A stretch of DNA of 64,000 nucleotides from assembly GCF_000422505.1 (NCBI RefSeq), contig NZ_KE383864.1, forward strand, positions 540,381-604,380, in the 5' to 3' direction. Positions within the stretch are counted from its first letter, which is position 1. Every line of letters begins with the position of its first letter. The notes under the pieces were generated by a model that was not told the origin of the DNA, searched no databases, and saw only the letters and a list, made by a program, of their open reading frames with translations. Below are positions 43,222 through 51,496 of this stretch, in pieces. The translations under genes were made by a program, and so were the position numbers. Source of the DNA: Paenibacillus pinihumi DSM 23905 = JCM 16419 (lineage in GTDB: Bacteria; Bacillota; Bacilli; Paenibacillales; Paenibacillaceae).

Positions 43222-43388
43222 GTCTGGAGCCTAGTGTCCGGGGATCGGTGTCTGGAGGCAGTCTCTGAGACCAGTGTCTGGAGCTCAGTGTCTGGAGCTC
43301 AGTGTCTGGAGCTCAGTGTCCGGGGCTCAGTGTCCGGGGCTCAGTGTCCGGGGTCAGTGTCCGGGGCTCAGTGTCTGGAGGCAGTGTC
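43222..43388. repeat. 14-bp minisatellite (about nine clear copies plus degenerate ones)
   Basis: From 43272 the unit CAGTGTCTGGAGCT is repeated three times, then its variant CAGTGTCCGGGGCT, with one 13-bp copy at 43342-43354, ending near 43388. Degenerate copies extend back to about 43222. The variants are grouped rather than mixed, which suggests stepwise duplication. The remaining spacer (42679-42857, 43389-43621) has no supported gene. Confidence 0.85.
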
Positions 43389-43621
43389 AACAAGGCTGTG
43401 ATTGCCGGACGTCACTGGCGGGATAGATAGCGACAACGATAGCCGCTGAATTCAAATCGTTACTGGATGAACAGCGGCAGCAAAGCTATGGGCAAAGTGA
43501 GCAGCGAAGGTGCAGAGGCACTTGGGCTGATGAGCGCAGTGAAAATCGCTTAGAGGAACGATAAACATGAACATGAACTTGAGACTTGAAAATGATTGCG
43601 CAGGTCCAATCATGCGAACAT

Positions 43622-43647
43622 AAAAAAACGCTGACCAAAGGTCAGCG
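43622..43647 (-). terminator. Intrinsic terminator overlapping the spoVIF stop codon
   Basis: On the minus strand CGCTGACC (43647-43640) pairs with GGTCAGCG (43636-43629), 3-nt loop, then TTTTTTT. The spoVIF stop (43644-43642) is inside the first arm. Confidence 0.85.
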
Positions 43648-43929
43648 GAACATCCCCCATAACTTGATGAGGTGAAAGGTATTTTTCGGATCAATTTTTT
43701 GTGCCAAAACAAAGGCTGTCAACTGCTCTTCCTGTGTATCGGTAAGCGGCTCCTTCAAAATGTTTGCCGCCGATTTCACCAGCCGCTTCACTTTGCTGCG
43801 GTCCTGCAAATCCTGTTTGCTCACGTCCGCAAGCAGCAGCTTGACGCGCTCCTTTGTCGGAGTATGTTTCATTTTCACCTTTACACGCTCGACCAGCTCC
43901 GGCCGAATGCCGAACTTTTTGTAGCTCAC
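43642..43929 (-). CDS. spoVIF: Stage VI sporulation protein F-like
   Basis: 95 residues from GTG 43929 with GGAGG 9 nt upstream. It is a small, basic helical protein (LLADVSKQDLQDRSKVKRLV, KSAANILKEPLTDTQEEQLT, FHLIKLWGMFR). The middle and C-terminal pattern resembles SpoVIF, which is needed for spore-coat assembly through GerE in B. subtilis. It follows recG by 72 nt and ends in a terminator that overlaps its stop. Assignment rests on this pattern only. Confidence 0.65.
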   Translation of the reverse strand: MSYKKFGIRPELVERVKVKMKHTPTKERVKLLLADVSKQDLQDRSKVKRLVKSAANILKEPLTDTQEEQLTAFVLAQKIDPKNTFHLIKLWGMFR

Positions 43930-44001
43930 TTCTGGGCACCTCCATGTTAAGACCTAGGCCAGCAATTCTTTACTATATGCCGCCCTGCCCCGGAAGTTGC
44001 T

Positions 44002-46056
44002 TTAGTCCAGCAAATCCCCTTGGAAAATCTGTTCGCGCTCAAGCCGTTCACGCAGCGGAGCATACTCCGGCAGCTTCCAGAAATCCTCACCTGCGACCAG
44101 TTCCGCCGCATCATCACGCGCCTGCTCCAGCACCGCAAAATCACTCGACATGTCCGCAAGCTTGAACTCCGGCAGTCCGCTTTGCTTTGTCCCGAAAAAG
44201 TCCCCCGGCCCCCGCAGCTCCAAATCGCGCCGCGCTACCTCAAAGCCATCATCCGTATCTGTCATGACCTTCATCCGCTCCTGGCCTGTCTCCGACTTGG
44301 GATCGGCAATCAGAATACAATAGGACTGATGCTCTCCGCGGCCTACACGCCCCCGCAACTGGTGCAACTGGGAAAGTCCAAAACGCTCGGCATCCATGAC
44401 AATCATCAACGTCGCATTCGGCACATCCACCCCAACCTCGACGACCGTTGTCGATACAAGCACCTGCGTCTCATTGGCCCCGAACTGCCGCATCGCCTCA
44501 TCCTTCTCCGCCGCCGGCATCCGGCCGTGCAAGAGGCCTACCCGGTAATCCGGGAACGCCTGCTGCATCTGAATATGCAGATCAATTGCATTTTGCACAT
44601 CCAGCTTCTCGGACTCCTCAATTAAGGGGCAAATGATATAGGCCTGCCGCCCTGCCGATACTTCCCGGCGAATAAAGCCGAGCACACGTTCCAGCATTTC
44701 ATGCTTCACCCAGTAGCTCTTGATCGCCTTGCGCCCTTTCGGACGCTCGCGCAGTGTCGACACATCCATATCGCCAAAGGCGGTAATCGCCAGCGTGCGC
44801 GGAATCGGAGTCGCCGTCATGGTCAACACATCCGGATTCATCCCCTTCCGGCGCAGCACACTGCGCTGGTTCACTCCAAAACGGTGCTGCTCGTCCGTCA
44901 CCACAACCCCAAGGCTATGAAAGACGACACTGTCCTGAATGAGAGCATGCGTGCCAACTGCAATCTGGACCAGCCCCATCTGCAGACCGGCAAGTACATC
45001 CCGCCGCTGTCGCTCCGTCATACTCCCTGTCAGCATACCAACCTGAATATCGTACGGTTCAAACATCCGTTGTAAAGAACGCATATGCTGATCGGCCAAT
45101 ATTTCCGTCGGCACCATCAAAGCGCCCTGGTGGCCAGACGTCACCGCCGCATACAGTGCAATCGCAGCGACCACCGTCTTCCCCGAACCGACATCGCCCT
45201 GCAGCAGCCTGTTCATACAGTAAGGCTGGCGCATATCATGCAAAATCTCATTTGTGACCTTCTTCTGCGAGTCCGTCAGTTCAAAGGGCAGTTGCCTGAC
45301 AAACGCAAGCACAGCCTCATTGTCAATCTTATGGCTGACCCCGTCCATACGGTCGCGGTTCCAGGCCCGGTAAGCATGAAGCTTGAGCTGGAACAGGAAC
45401 AGCTCCTCGTATACCATGCGGCGGCGGGCCTCCTGGCCTTCGCGCGTATCCTCAGGGTGATGAATGCGCATGATGGCCTCGCGCCTTGGCATCAACTGGT
45501 GCTGCGTCACAAGCTGTCGGGGCAGCACCTCTTCCACCATCGTGCCATACTGAACGAGCGCCTGCTGCACCGTTTTTCGCATCCAGTTCTGGGTGATCGA
45601 TCCCCCGACCGAATAGACCGGCTGCAGCGTACCGGACTTGGCCGACTTGCTGCCCGGAAATTCAGATTCCGATACGGTAAGCTGAAGACGGCGCTGATCC
45701 CATTTGCCTGTCAGCACAATCTCCCGTCCGGGCTCCAACTGATCTTTCAAGTAATGGCGGTTAAAAAATACCCCCGTCACCAGCCACTGGCCGACTGCCA
45801 CCTTGCAGGACAACCGGGATTTGGAACGGCCGTAGCGCTGCATGACCGGTGCGCCCATAATTTTACCCTGTACCGTAATTTTTTCCCCATCCTTCACCGC
45901 CGACAACTCGCGAATCCGGTAATCCTCATAGCGAAACGGATAATATTCCAGCAAATCCCCGACCGTATGAACGCCAAAGGCGTGGAGCTCCTGTTCTTTG
46001 GGAGCACTCACGCCTTTAACTTGCCGGACGGAAATCTGATTAATATGCAATGTCAT
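44002..46056 (-). CDS. recG: ATP-dependent DNA helicase RecG
   Basis: 684 residues. It regresses stalled forks and branch-migrates Holliday junctions. N-terminal wedge/OB domain (~1-230, ITVQGKIMGAPVMQRYG), superfamily-2 helicase core with Walker A GDVGSGKTVVAA, motif II VTDEQHRFG, TMTATPIPRTLA, then VSTTVVEVGVDVPNATLMIV and QLRGRVGRGEHQSYC, and the RecG C-terminal TRG region. It lies between the DegV-type gene and spoVIF. In B. subtilis fapR follows; here it is 15 kb away. Confidence 0.97.
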   Translation of the reverse strand: MTLHINQISVRQVKGVSAPKEQELHAFGVHTVGDLLEYYPFRYEDYRIRELSAVKDGEKITVQGKIMGAPVMQRYGRSKSRLSCKVAVGQWLVTGVFFNRHYLKDQLEPGREIVLTGKWDQRRLQLTVSESEFPGSKSAKSGTLQPVYSVGGSITQNWMRKTVQQALVQYGTMVEEVLPRQLVTQHQLMPRREAIMRIHHPEDTREGQEARRRMVYEELFLFQLKLHAYRAWNRDRMDGVSHKIDNEAVLAFVRQLPFELTDSQKKVTNEILHDMRQPYCMNRLLQGDVGSGKTVVAAIALYAAVTSGHQGALMVPTEILADQHMRSLQRMFEPYDIQVGMLTGSMTERQRRDVLAGLQMGLVQIAVGTHALIQDSVVFHSLGVVVTDEQHRFGVNQRSVLRRKGMNPDVLTMTATPIPRTLAITAFGDMDVSTLRERPKGRKAIKSYWVKHEMLERVLGFIRREVSAGRQAYIICPLIEESEKLDVQNAIDLHIQMQQAFPDYRVGLLHGRMPAAEKDEAMRQFGANETQVLVSTTVVEVGVDVPNATLMIVMDAERFGLSQLHQLRGRVGRGEHQSYCILIADPKSETGQERMKVMTDTDDGFEVARRDLELRGPGDFFGTKQSGLPEFKLADMSSDFAVLEQARDDAAELVAGEDFWKLPEYAPLRERLEREQIFQGDLLD

Positions 46057-46066
46057 GATTTCAACC

Positions 46067-46924
46067 TCACGCTCTTGTCATAAAAATTGCCGATGTTCCC
46101 GGGCCGACATGCGTGCCGATTACGGCGCCAAGCTTCGTATAGCTGACCTCGCGAACATCAAAATGCGCCTTCGCCAGCTCACACAGCTCCATTGCATTGC
46201 CCTGATGATGCGCCCAGGCCATTGAAATATTGACCGGCACGCCGCTGAAATCCTCCTTCAGCAGCTCCATAATACGGGCCATCGCCTTGCGTTGTCCCCG
46301 CACCTTGTCAACAGACGCAACCATGCCTTCACCATCAACGATCAAAATCGGCTTGATATTCAGAATCGAACCGAACAATGCCGCCGCCTTGCCGATTCGG
46401 CCGCCCTTTTGCAAGTATTCCAGCGTATCCACAAGAAAATAAAACCGAATGTCCTCGCGCAAGCGGGCGATCTCATCCAAAATCGCCTCCTTCGAGCTGC
46501 CTTCGAGGGCCATTCTGGCCGCTGCAATAACCGGCAGGCCAAAACCATAGGAAGCCGATTTGGAATCGAGAATTGTAATCTCATCCTCCCGCTCCATCAG
46601 AGAACGTGCGAGAACAGCCGATTGATAAGTTCCGCTGAACGCGGAAGAAAGATGAACCGATATAATATGCGCCCCCGGATTCTCCTGCAGCAAGCGCTCA
46701 TAGATTTCCATAAAGTCAGCCGGTGAAGGCTGCGAGGTAGTCGGCAAAGAACTGGACGCCGTCAGTTTCTCGAAGAATTCATCCGATTCAATCGTAACCG
46801 AATCCAGATAAACCTCCTGGCCAAAATGAACCTTAAGCGGCACCAGCACGATACCAAGCTCCTCCCGGACCTCGCGGGATAAATCCGCCGTACTGTCTGT
46901 AACGATAATCACCTTTGCTCCCAT
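46067..46924 (-). CDS. DegV-family fatty-acid-binding protein (FakB type)
   Basis: 285 residues. DegV fold: VIIVTDSTADLSREVREELG, TSQPSPADFMEIYERLL, HLSSAFSGTYQSAVLA, LQKGGRIGKAAALFGSILNI and GPGTSAIF at the end. FakB proteins hold a fatty acid for phosphorylation by FakA. The position 25 nt after fakA supports that role, feeding acyl-phosphate to the PlsX/PlsY pathway. The ATG has GAAGGATA upstream. Confidence 0.92.
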   Translation of the reverse strand: MGAKVIIVTDSTADLSREVREELGIVLVPLKVHFGQEVYLDSVTIESDEFFEKLTASSSLPTTSQPSPADFMEIYERLLQENPGAHIISVHLSSAFSGTYQSAVLARSLMEREDEITILDSKSASYGFGLPVIAAARMALEGSSKEAILDEIARLREDIRFYFLVDTLEYLQKGGRIGKAAALFGSILNIKPILIVDGEGMVASVDKVRGQRKAMARIMELLKEDFSGVPVNISMAWAHHQGNAMELCELAKAHFDVREVSYTKLGAVIGTHVGPGTSAIFMTRA

Positions 46925-46949
46925 TATCCTTCACGCCCTTTCATTCCCA

Positions 46950-48827
46950 TTATTCTACGGCAAAAAGGTACGGATATAAAGGCTGTCCGCCGCTATGCAC
47001 TTCGAGTTCGATCTCGGGATACGTCTCCCTGAGCCAGTCCGCAAGTTCTTCTGTCGCAGTCTGCGGGGCATCCTCACCCGTCAGGACAGTTACCAGCTCG
47101 CCGCTGTCGCCAATCATCCTGGCGAGCAGTTCCTTACATGTTTGCTGCAAATCCGGCGAAGCAGAAACAATCGCCTTCTCCCGAATGCCGATGTAATCAC
47201 CAGCGGAAATCTGCAGATCGTCAATAACGGTATCACGCACTGCATGCGTCACCTGACCCGATTGTACAAGACTTGCAGCATCCTCCATGAATGCTTCATT
47301 GCGCTGCGGCGTCTCATGATCCTTGAACGCCAGCAGAGCCGCAAGTCCTTGCGGAATAGAACGCGTTGGCAAGACCGATACATTCCGCTCGCTCAGTTCA
47401 GCTGCCTGCTGGGCAGCCAAAATAATATTGCCGTTGTTCGGCAGAATGAAAATATGCTCAGCTGGCAGCGAATGAATAGCCTGGACGAAATCCTCCGCGC
47501 TCGGGTTCATCGTCTGTCCGCCCGACAGCACGATGTCTACATTGTTATCGAGGAAAATATTTGCGATTCCCTCACCCATCGCGACGCTGATAATACCGTA
47601 CGGAGCCAGCTCATGCACCTCCTCAGGCGCTGTAGTCGGGGCAGCTGTCCCGGTAAGCACCTCCGGCATTGCTGCGGCCAGCTCCTCATCCTCCTGGCTG
47701 ACATACCCGTTCCAGGCCGGTGCCGTATCCATCGACTCATCATATACCGTACCATCATGGAGCAGATCGCGGTGCTGCTCACGCATATTCAAAATCTGAA
47801 TATCCGTCAACTCGCCGTAAGGCAGAGCCAGATTGAGCACATCGCCCGGCTTGCGGGAATGGACATGCACCTTGATGATGTCCTCCTCCACGATGACCAG
47901 AATGGAGTCGCCATCCTGTGCCAGCGCCCGCTTGAAGGACGCTTCATCGAAGCGCACTCCTGAAGCTGCTCCCATCGTCCGCTGAATAAAAAATTCCATA
48001 TCATATAAAAATTCAATTGTCTCTGTAGCAAGCCTCGACTGCGCTGTCGCAGACGCAGAAGATACGGACGCCGCTGTCGGAACTGCACCAGGTACTGTTC
48101 CGGCAGCCGGTCCCTTGACAGGCTTCACCGTTGCAGACCTGACCTGTTCTGTCCTGCCGGCAGTGCCGCCATCCGGCACAGCAGAGGCTGCACCGCCGGC
48201 ACCTCCTGATAACGAGCGCAGCCCTTGCAGGAAACCCTCATAGATGTAAACCAGGCCCTGTCCGCCTGAATCCACCACGCCAACCTGCTTGAGCACAGGC
48301 AACAGCTCCGGGGTTCTGGCGAGCGCCTCGTTCGCTTTGCCGCATACCTCTTCCAGCAACTCGGTCATATCCTGAGTGCGGCGCGCATAGTACACCGCAT
48401 GCTTGGCAGCCTCCTTCGCTACCGTCAAAATTGTGCCTTCAACCGGCTTGACCACGGCCCGGTAGGCCGTATCCACTCCCTGCTGGAGTGCGGCGGCGAA
48501 CTGTACCGTCCCTACCTGCTCCAAGCCAGCCACACCACGGGAGAAGCCGCGGAACAGCTGGGACAGTATCACGCCTGAATTGCCGCGTGCGCCCATCAGC
48601 AGCCCCTTGGACAGCACCTCTGTTACTTTCGCCAGCGAATCCGAAGGCTTGCCGCGCAACTCCTGCACACCGGCCCCCATCGTTAAATTCATATTGGTTC
48701 CCGTGTCGCCATCCGGAACCGGGAATACATTCAGCGCATTCACATGATCTACATGCCGCTGCAAATTATTTGCTCCTATAAAAACCATTTCAGTAAAGTC
48801 GCTTCCATTAATAAAGCGCTTACTCAT
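46950..48827 (-). CDS. fakA: Fatty acid kinase catalytic subunit FakA (YloV, DAK2 family)
   Basis: 625 residues, long for the family owing to an Ala/Gly/Thr-rich linker (~200-260). The N-terminal DhaL kinase domain has NALNVFPVPDGDTGTNMNLT (Mg-binding Asp residues), KGLLMGARGNSGVILSQLFR and GVVDSGGQGLVYIYEGFL. The middle domain (ETIEFLYDMEFFIQRTMGA) and C-terminal DegV-like domain (DIVLSGGQTMNPSAEDFVQA) complete FakA. It phosphorylates FakB-bound fatty acids. It is preceded by yloU as in B. subtilis (yloU-yloV). Confidence 0.95.
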   Translation of the reverse strand: MSKRFINGSDFTEMVFIGANNLQRHVDHVNALNVFPVPDGDTGTNMNLTMGAGVQELRGKPSDSLAKVTEVLSKGLLMGARGNSGVILSQLFRGFSRGVAGLEQVGTVQFAAALQQGVDTAYRAVVKPVEGTILTVAKEAAKHAVYYARRTQDMTELLEEVCGKANEALARTPELLPVLKQVGVVDSGGQGLVYIYEGFLQGLRSLSGGAGGAASAVPDGGTAGRTEQVRSATVKPVKGPAAGTVPGAVPTAASVSSASATAQSRLATETIEFLYDMEFFIQRTMGAASGVRFDEASFKRALAQDGDSILVIVEEDIIKVHVHSRKPGDVLNLALPYGELTDIQILNMREQHRDLLHDGTVYDESMDTAPAWNGYVSQEDEELAAAMPEVLTGTAAPTTAPEEVHELAPYGIISVAMGEGIANIFLDNNVDIVLSGGQTMNPSAEDFVQAIHSLPAEHIFILPNNGNIILAAQQAAELSERNVSVLPTRSIPQGLAALLAFKDHETPQRNEAFMEDAASLVQSGQVTHAVRDTVIDDLQISAGDYIGIREKAIVSASPDLQQTCKELLARMIGDSGELVTVLTGEDAPQTATEELADWLRETYPEIELEVHSGGQPLYPYLFAVE

Positions 48828-48841
48828 ATGGATATCCCTCC

Positions 48842-49201
48842 CTACCGAGATACGCGTACGCCCTGGACAAAAACATGAACATGATCGGCATGAATGCCGA
48901 CAACCTCATTCAGCACATATTTGACCTTGGATTGGATGTTATGCGCTACTTCAGAAATTTTTGTGCCGTAGCTTACGATGATGTACAAATCAATATGCAA
49001 TAATTCATTCTCCCTGCGAACCTCCACGCCACGGGACAGATTCTCCCGTCCGAGCAGTTCTGCAATGCCGTCCTTCAATTGCTTGCGGGATGCCATGCCT
49101 ACCAGTCCATAGCATTCCATAGCTGCAGAACCTGCAATAACAGATATAACTTCATCGGCAATATAAATGTTTCCGGATTCATTATTCATCTGAATGGGCA
49201 C
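48842..49201 (-). CDS. yloU: Asp23/Gls24-family protein (YloU)
   Basis: 119 residues if translated from GTG 49201 (GGGAGTGAG 4 nt upstream); GTG 49210 is almost on top of the site. Asp23 features: IYIADEVISVIAGSAAMECY, GRENLSRGVEVRRENELLHI and DLYIIVSYGTKISEVAHNIQ. In Staphylococcus Asp23 is a membrane-associated envelope-stress protein; YloU itself is uncharacterised. It is first in yloU-fakA-degV-recG. Confidence 0.93.
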   Translation of the reverse strand: MPIQMNNESGNIYIADEVISVIAGSAAMECYGLVGMASRKQLKDGIAELLGRENLSRGVEVRRENELLHIDLYIIVSYGTKISEVAHNIQSKVKYVLNEVVGIHADHVHVFVQGVRVSR

Positions 49202-49769
49202 GGTGCTCACTCCCTTTTGTTCAAGTATGCTTTTACAAGCTTCATCGTCGTTTATGATAAGAAAATCCAGGCTGCATTTCGCAAAACGCTGGCATCAGGC
49301 CAAATAGAGGCCTTAACTGCTGTCTGCCACAAAATGATATAGGCCTTCAATCCAGCAGCGAAACAAATCTGCCTGCAAGGAGCGCAACTTCACTTGCGTA
49401 CATCCGCCGCAAGAATCTAGCACTTCTATGTATGGCCGCTTTATTCACACCCGCCCTGTATTTAGGACTAATCAACATTGTACTATAAAAAAAAGGGATA
49501 TAGAAGACAAACAAGCTGAAATTCATCATCAAATCGGGTAATACCTGCTTTTTTCTTAATTTTAAGGTCATTTCTGCAACATTGCAAAGCCTTCTGACTG
49601 CAGGCTACCATTAGGATAACCAAATTTATGCGAAATGAAGCGGACTTGGGGACTAGATTTCAATTCCGGTTTATGCTATGATATTTTAGTGTTTATTTGC
49701 AGCGGTATGTAATGGAATGAATTCCAATGATTCAGTTGTACTAGCAGTTCTTGAAGGAGGTGTATCTCA
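49202..49769. other. Divergent spacer between yloU and rpmB
   Basis: 568 bp with the yloU promoter on one strand and the rpmB promoter on the other; TATGAT near 49677-49682 is a likely rpmB -10. No open frame here has a ribosome binding site or a recognisable product, and no convincing RNA structure was found. Confidence 0.6.
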
Positions 49770-49958
49770 ATGTCTCGCAAATGCTTTATTACAGGCAAAG
49801 GCCCAAGCACTGGCAACCACGTTTCTCACGCCAACAACAAAAACAAACGCACCTGGGGCGCCAACGTACAAAAAGTTCGCATCATGGTTGACGGTAAGCC
49901 AAAACGCGTTTATGTTAGCACACGCGCGCTGAAATCCGGCAAAATTACCCGCGTTTAA
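49770..49958 (+). CDS. rpmB: 50S ribosomal protein L28
   Basis: 62 residues, normal. Diagnostic [20 protein letters not shown] and [17 protein letters not shown]. Only one cysteine is seen in the first zinc-pair position, so it is probably the non-zinc form. GAAGGAGGTGTATCTCA precedes the ATG. It is plus-strand and divergent from its neighbours, the same arrangement as B. subtilis rpmB between spoVM and yloU. Confidence 0.98.
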   Translation: MSRKCFITGKGPSTGNHVSHANNKNKRTWGANVQKVRIMVDGKPKRVYVSTRALKSGKITRV

Positions 49959-49974
49959 TTGAAATTACACATTC

Positions 49975-50009
49975 AAAAAGCACCTGATTTTTTTCAGGTG
50001 CTTTTTTTA
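49975..50009 (+). terminator. Intrinsic terminator of rpmB
   Basis: AAAAAGCACCTGA pairs with TCAGGTGCTTTTT around a T-rich loop, followed by more T. It is a strong bidirectional terminator. The region 50010-50340 after it has no supported gene. Confidence 0.9.
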
Positions 50010-50340
50010 TCGTTTCACGCCGTTTTCATCCGCTATGCTTCGCTTGTCTCGCAAAAGCATAAGCCTCGTCCTCCAAGACGGCGACCTGACGCAAGCCTCC
50101 ACCGCCGATTAACGCTTAAGACGCTGACATTAGCGTTACGAACAGGCTGCCAACTGGCAGGCACTTGCATACAGCGGCTGCCGTCAGGCCTGAACCTGCC
50201 CGGTTGCTTAAGATAAGCAGCCGTCCAGATTCAAGCGCTATGCCTTGGACACAGAACCGATGATGAACTCGCCCGTGCAGGAGCCTGATCCGGTATACAT
50301 GTTGTCATTGACGAATTGTTCGACAGCGGATGCATCGGAA

Positions 50341-50421
50341 CTAGTTTTTTTGGAAGGTGTTCAGGACTGCTTTTACAAATCCCCCCAAAAACTTTGGCAA
50401 CTTGATCGTGTAAAATTTCAT
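50341..50421 (-). CDS. spoVM: Stage V sporulation protein SpoVM
   Basis: 26 residues: MKFYTIKLPKFLGGFVKAVL followed by NTFQKN and TAG. It is the amphipathic helix that recognises positive forespore membrane curvature and anchors SpoIVA to start coat assembly. Pro9 and the helix pattern match B. subtilis SpoVM. GGAGGG lies 7 nt before ATG 50421. It is downstream of rpe and the small membrane gene, in the classic position next to rpmB. The gene ends in an A7 run just before its stop. Confidence 0.95.
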   Translation of the reverse strand: MKFYTIKLPKFLGGFVKAVLNTFQKN

Positions 50422-50555
50422 GCTCCATCCCTCCTCAGCCACGCTCATCGAATTCGGTTTATTATATTCATGACCACACAAAAAAGGTTACACGAGAATC
50501 AATTTCTCATGTAACCATCCTATGCGCCGCAAGGCTGTCCTATTCCATAGCCGGA

Positions 50556-50837
50556 TTAAGGCATCGAAGGCAAAAGTTCCGGCTTCACCGCATATAAATA
50601 GGCAGTGAGAGGAACAAGAATAATTATAAAAAAGACGAGCGAGATGAGAATAAAGCTAATGCGGGTCGACCATTTTTCATAAATTCTGAAAAACCGCAGA
50701 CCAAGCAGAAAGGCGCCCAGCGAAAAAACAAATTTAAATATGCCCAAACCCGGAAACATCGCAAAAACGATTAACAGAATGCCGCAGGCCAGGCCATATA
50801 AAATGACAGCCCAGAAAGCCCGCCACCACTCGCTCAT
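50556..50837 (-). CDS. Small three-segment membrane protein in the thiN position
   Basis: 93 residues from ATG 50837, which shares its A with the rpe stop (TGATG); GGAGG lies 6 nt upstream. Hydrophobic segments AVILYGLACGILLIVFAMF, GIFKFVFSLGAFLLGL and ISFILISLVFFIIILVPLTA are separated by a basic loop (RFFRIYEKWSTR). I do not recognise the family. B. subtilis has thiN (thiamine pyrophosphokinase) between rpe and spoVM; it is absent here. Coupled translation with rpe is likely. Confidence 0.75.
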   Translation of the reverse strand: MSEWWRAFWAVILYGLACGILLIVFAMFPGLGIFKFVFSLGAFLLGLRFFRIYEKWSTRISFILISLVFFIIILVPLTAYLYAVKPELLPSMP

Positions 50838-51493
50838 CAAGCGCCTCCCGGACGCAGCGCAGCAATAGCCGCAGCTCTGTCTGATTCGTTGAATACCGCG
50901 CTGCCGGCTACGAGCACGCCCGCTCCTGCATCACGTACCAATGCCGCTGTCCGGGTATTCACACCGCCATCAACCTGGATCAGCACATCGCTTCTGCCGC
51001 GCTGTGCAAGCATCTCCTTCAGACGGGCAATCTTGGATAATGAGCTCTCAATAAACTTTTGTCCGCCAAAGCCGGGATTGACCGTCATAATGAGCACCAG
51101 ATCCAGATCATCCAGCACTTCCTCAATCGCCGATAGCGGTGTTCCCGGATTAAGTGCAACGCCTGCCGGCAGCCCCTGCTCGCGAATCATGTGCAGGACA
51201 CGGTGCAGATGCACACAAGCCTCGGCATGAACGGTGATGCGGTTGGCTCCGGCACGGACATAGTCGTTAATATACTGGTCAGGATTTGAGATCATCAGAT
51301 GAACGTCAAAGATAAGCTTCGAATGCGGACGGATCGCACCGACAATAGGAGCGCCAAACGTCAGATTCGGAACGAAGTGGCCGTCCATGACATCAATATG
51401 GAGCCAGTCTGCTCCCTTGCTCTCCACATCTGCTATCTCTTCAGCAAGACGCGAAAAATCAGCCGACAACATCGATGGTGCAATTATAGACAT
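50837..51493 (-). CDS. rpe: Ribulose-phosphate 3-epimerase
   Basis: 218 residues. A TIM barrel of the pentose phosphate pathway that interconverts Ru5P and Xu5P. Motifs: [34 protein letters not shown] (metal His/Asp), [25 protein letters not shown] and DGGVNTRTA. It is directly after rsgA (3-nt gap) in the prpC-prkC-rsgA-rpe operon. Confidence 0.97.
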   Translation of the reverse strand: MSIIAPSMLSADFSRLAEEIADVESKGADWLHIDVMDGHFVPNLTFGAPIVGAIRPHSKLIFDVHLMISNPDQYINDYVRAGANRITVHAEACVHLHRVLHMIREQGLPAGVALNPGTPLSAIEEVLDDLDLVLIMTVNPGFGGQKFIESSLSKIARLKEMLAQRGRSDVLIQVDGGVNTRTAALVRDAGAGVLVAGSAVFNESDRAAAIAALRPGGA

Positions 51494-51496
51494 GGA

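Noticed and set aside
43000-43401. 133-codon plus-strand open frame across the minisatellites
   Set aside because: The repeat units are 11 and 14 bp, so any peptide repeat shifts frame. The apparent protein is an artefact of the repeats.
43462-43552. Tiny plus-strand frame (about 28 codons) before spoVIF
   Set aside because: No ribosome binding site and no similarity; too short to support.
42679-43641. CRISPR array
   Set aside because: The repeats are direct, contiguous and without unique spacers, and no cas gene is nearby.
49347-49571. 74-codon minus-strand open frame upstream of yloU
   Set aside because: No Shine-Dalgarno sequence or recognisable motif; composition looks random.
50249-50340. 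A separate protein gene downstream of spoVM
   Set aside because: The open frame has no start codon with a ribosome binding site. Kept only as a low-interest frameshift remark.
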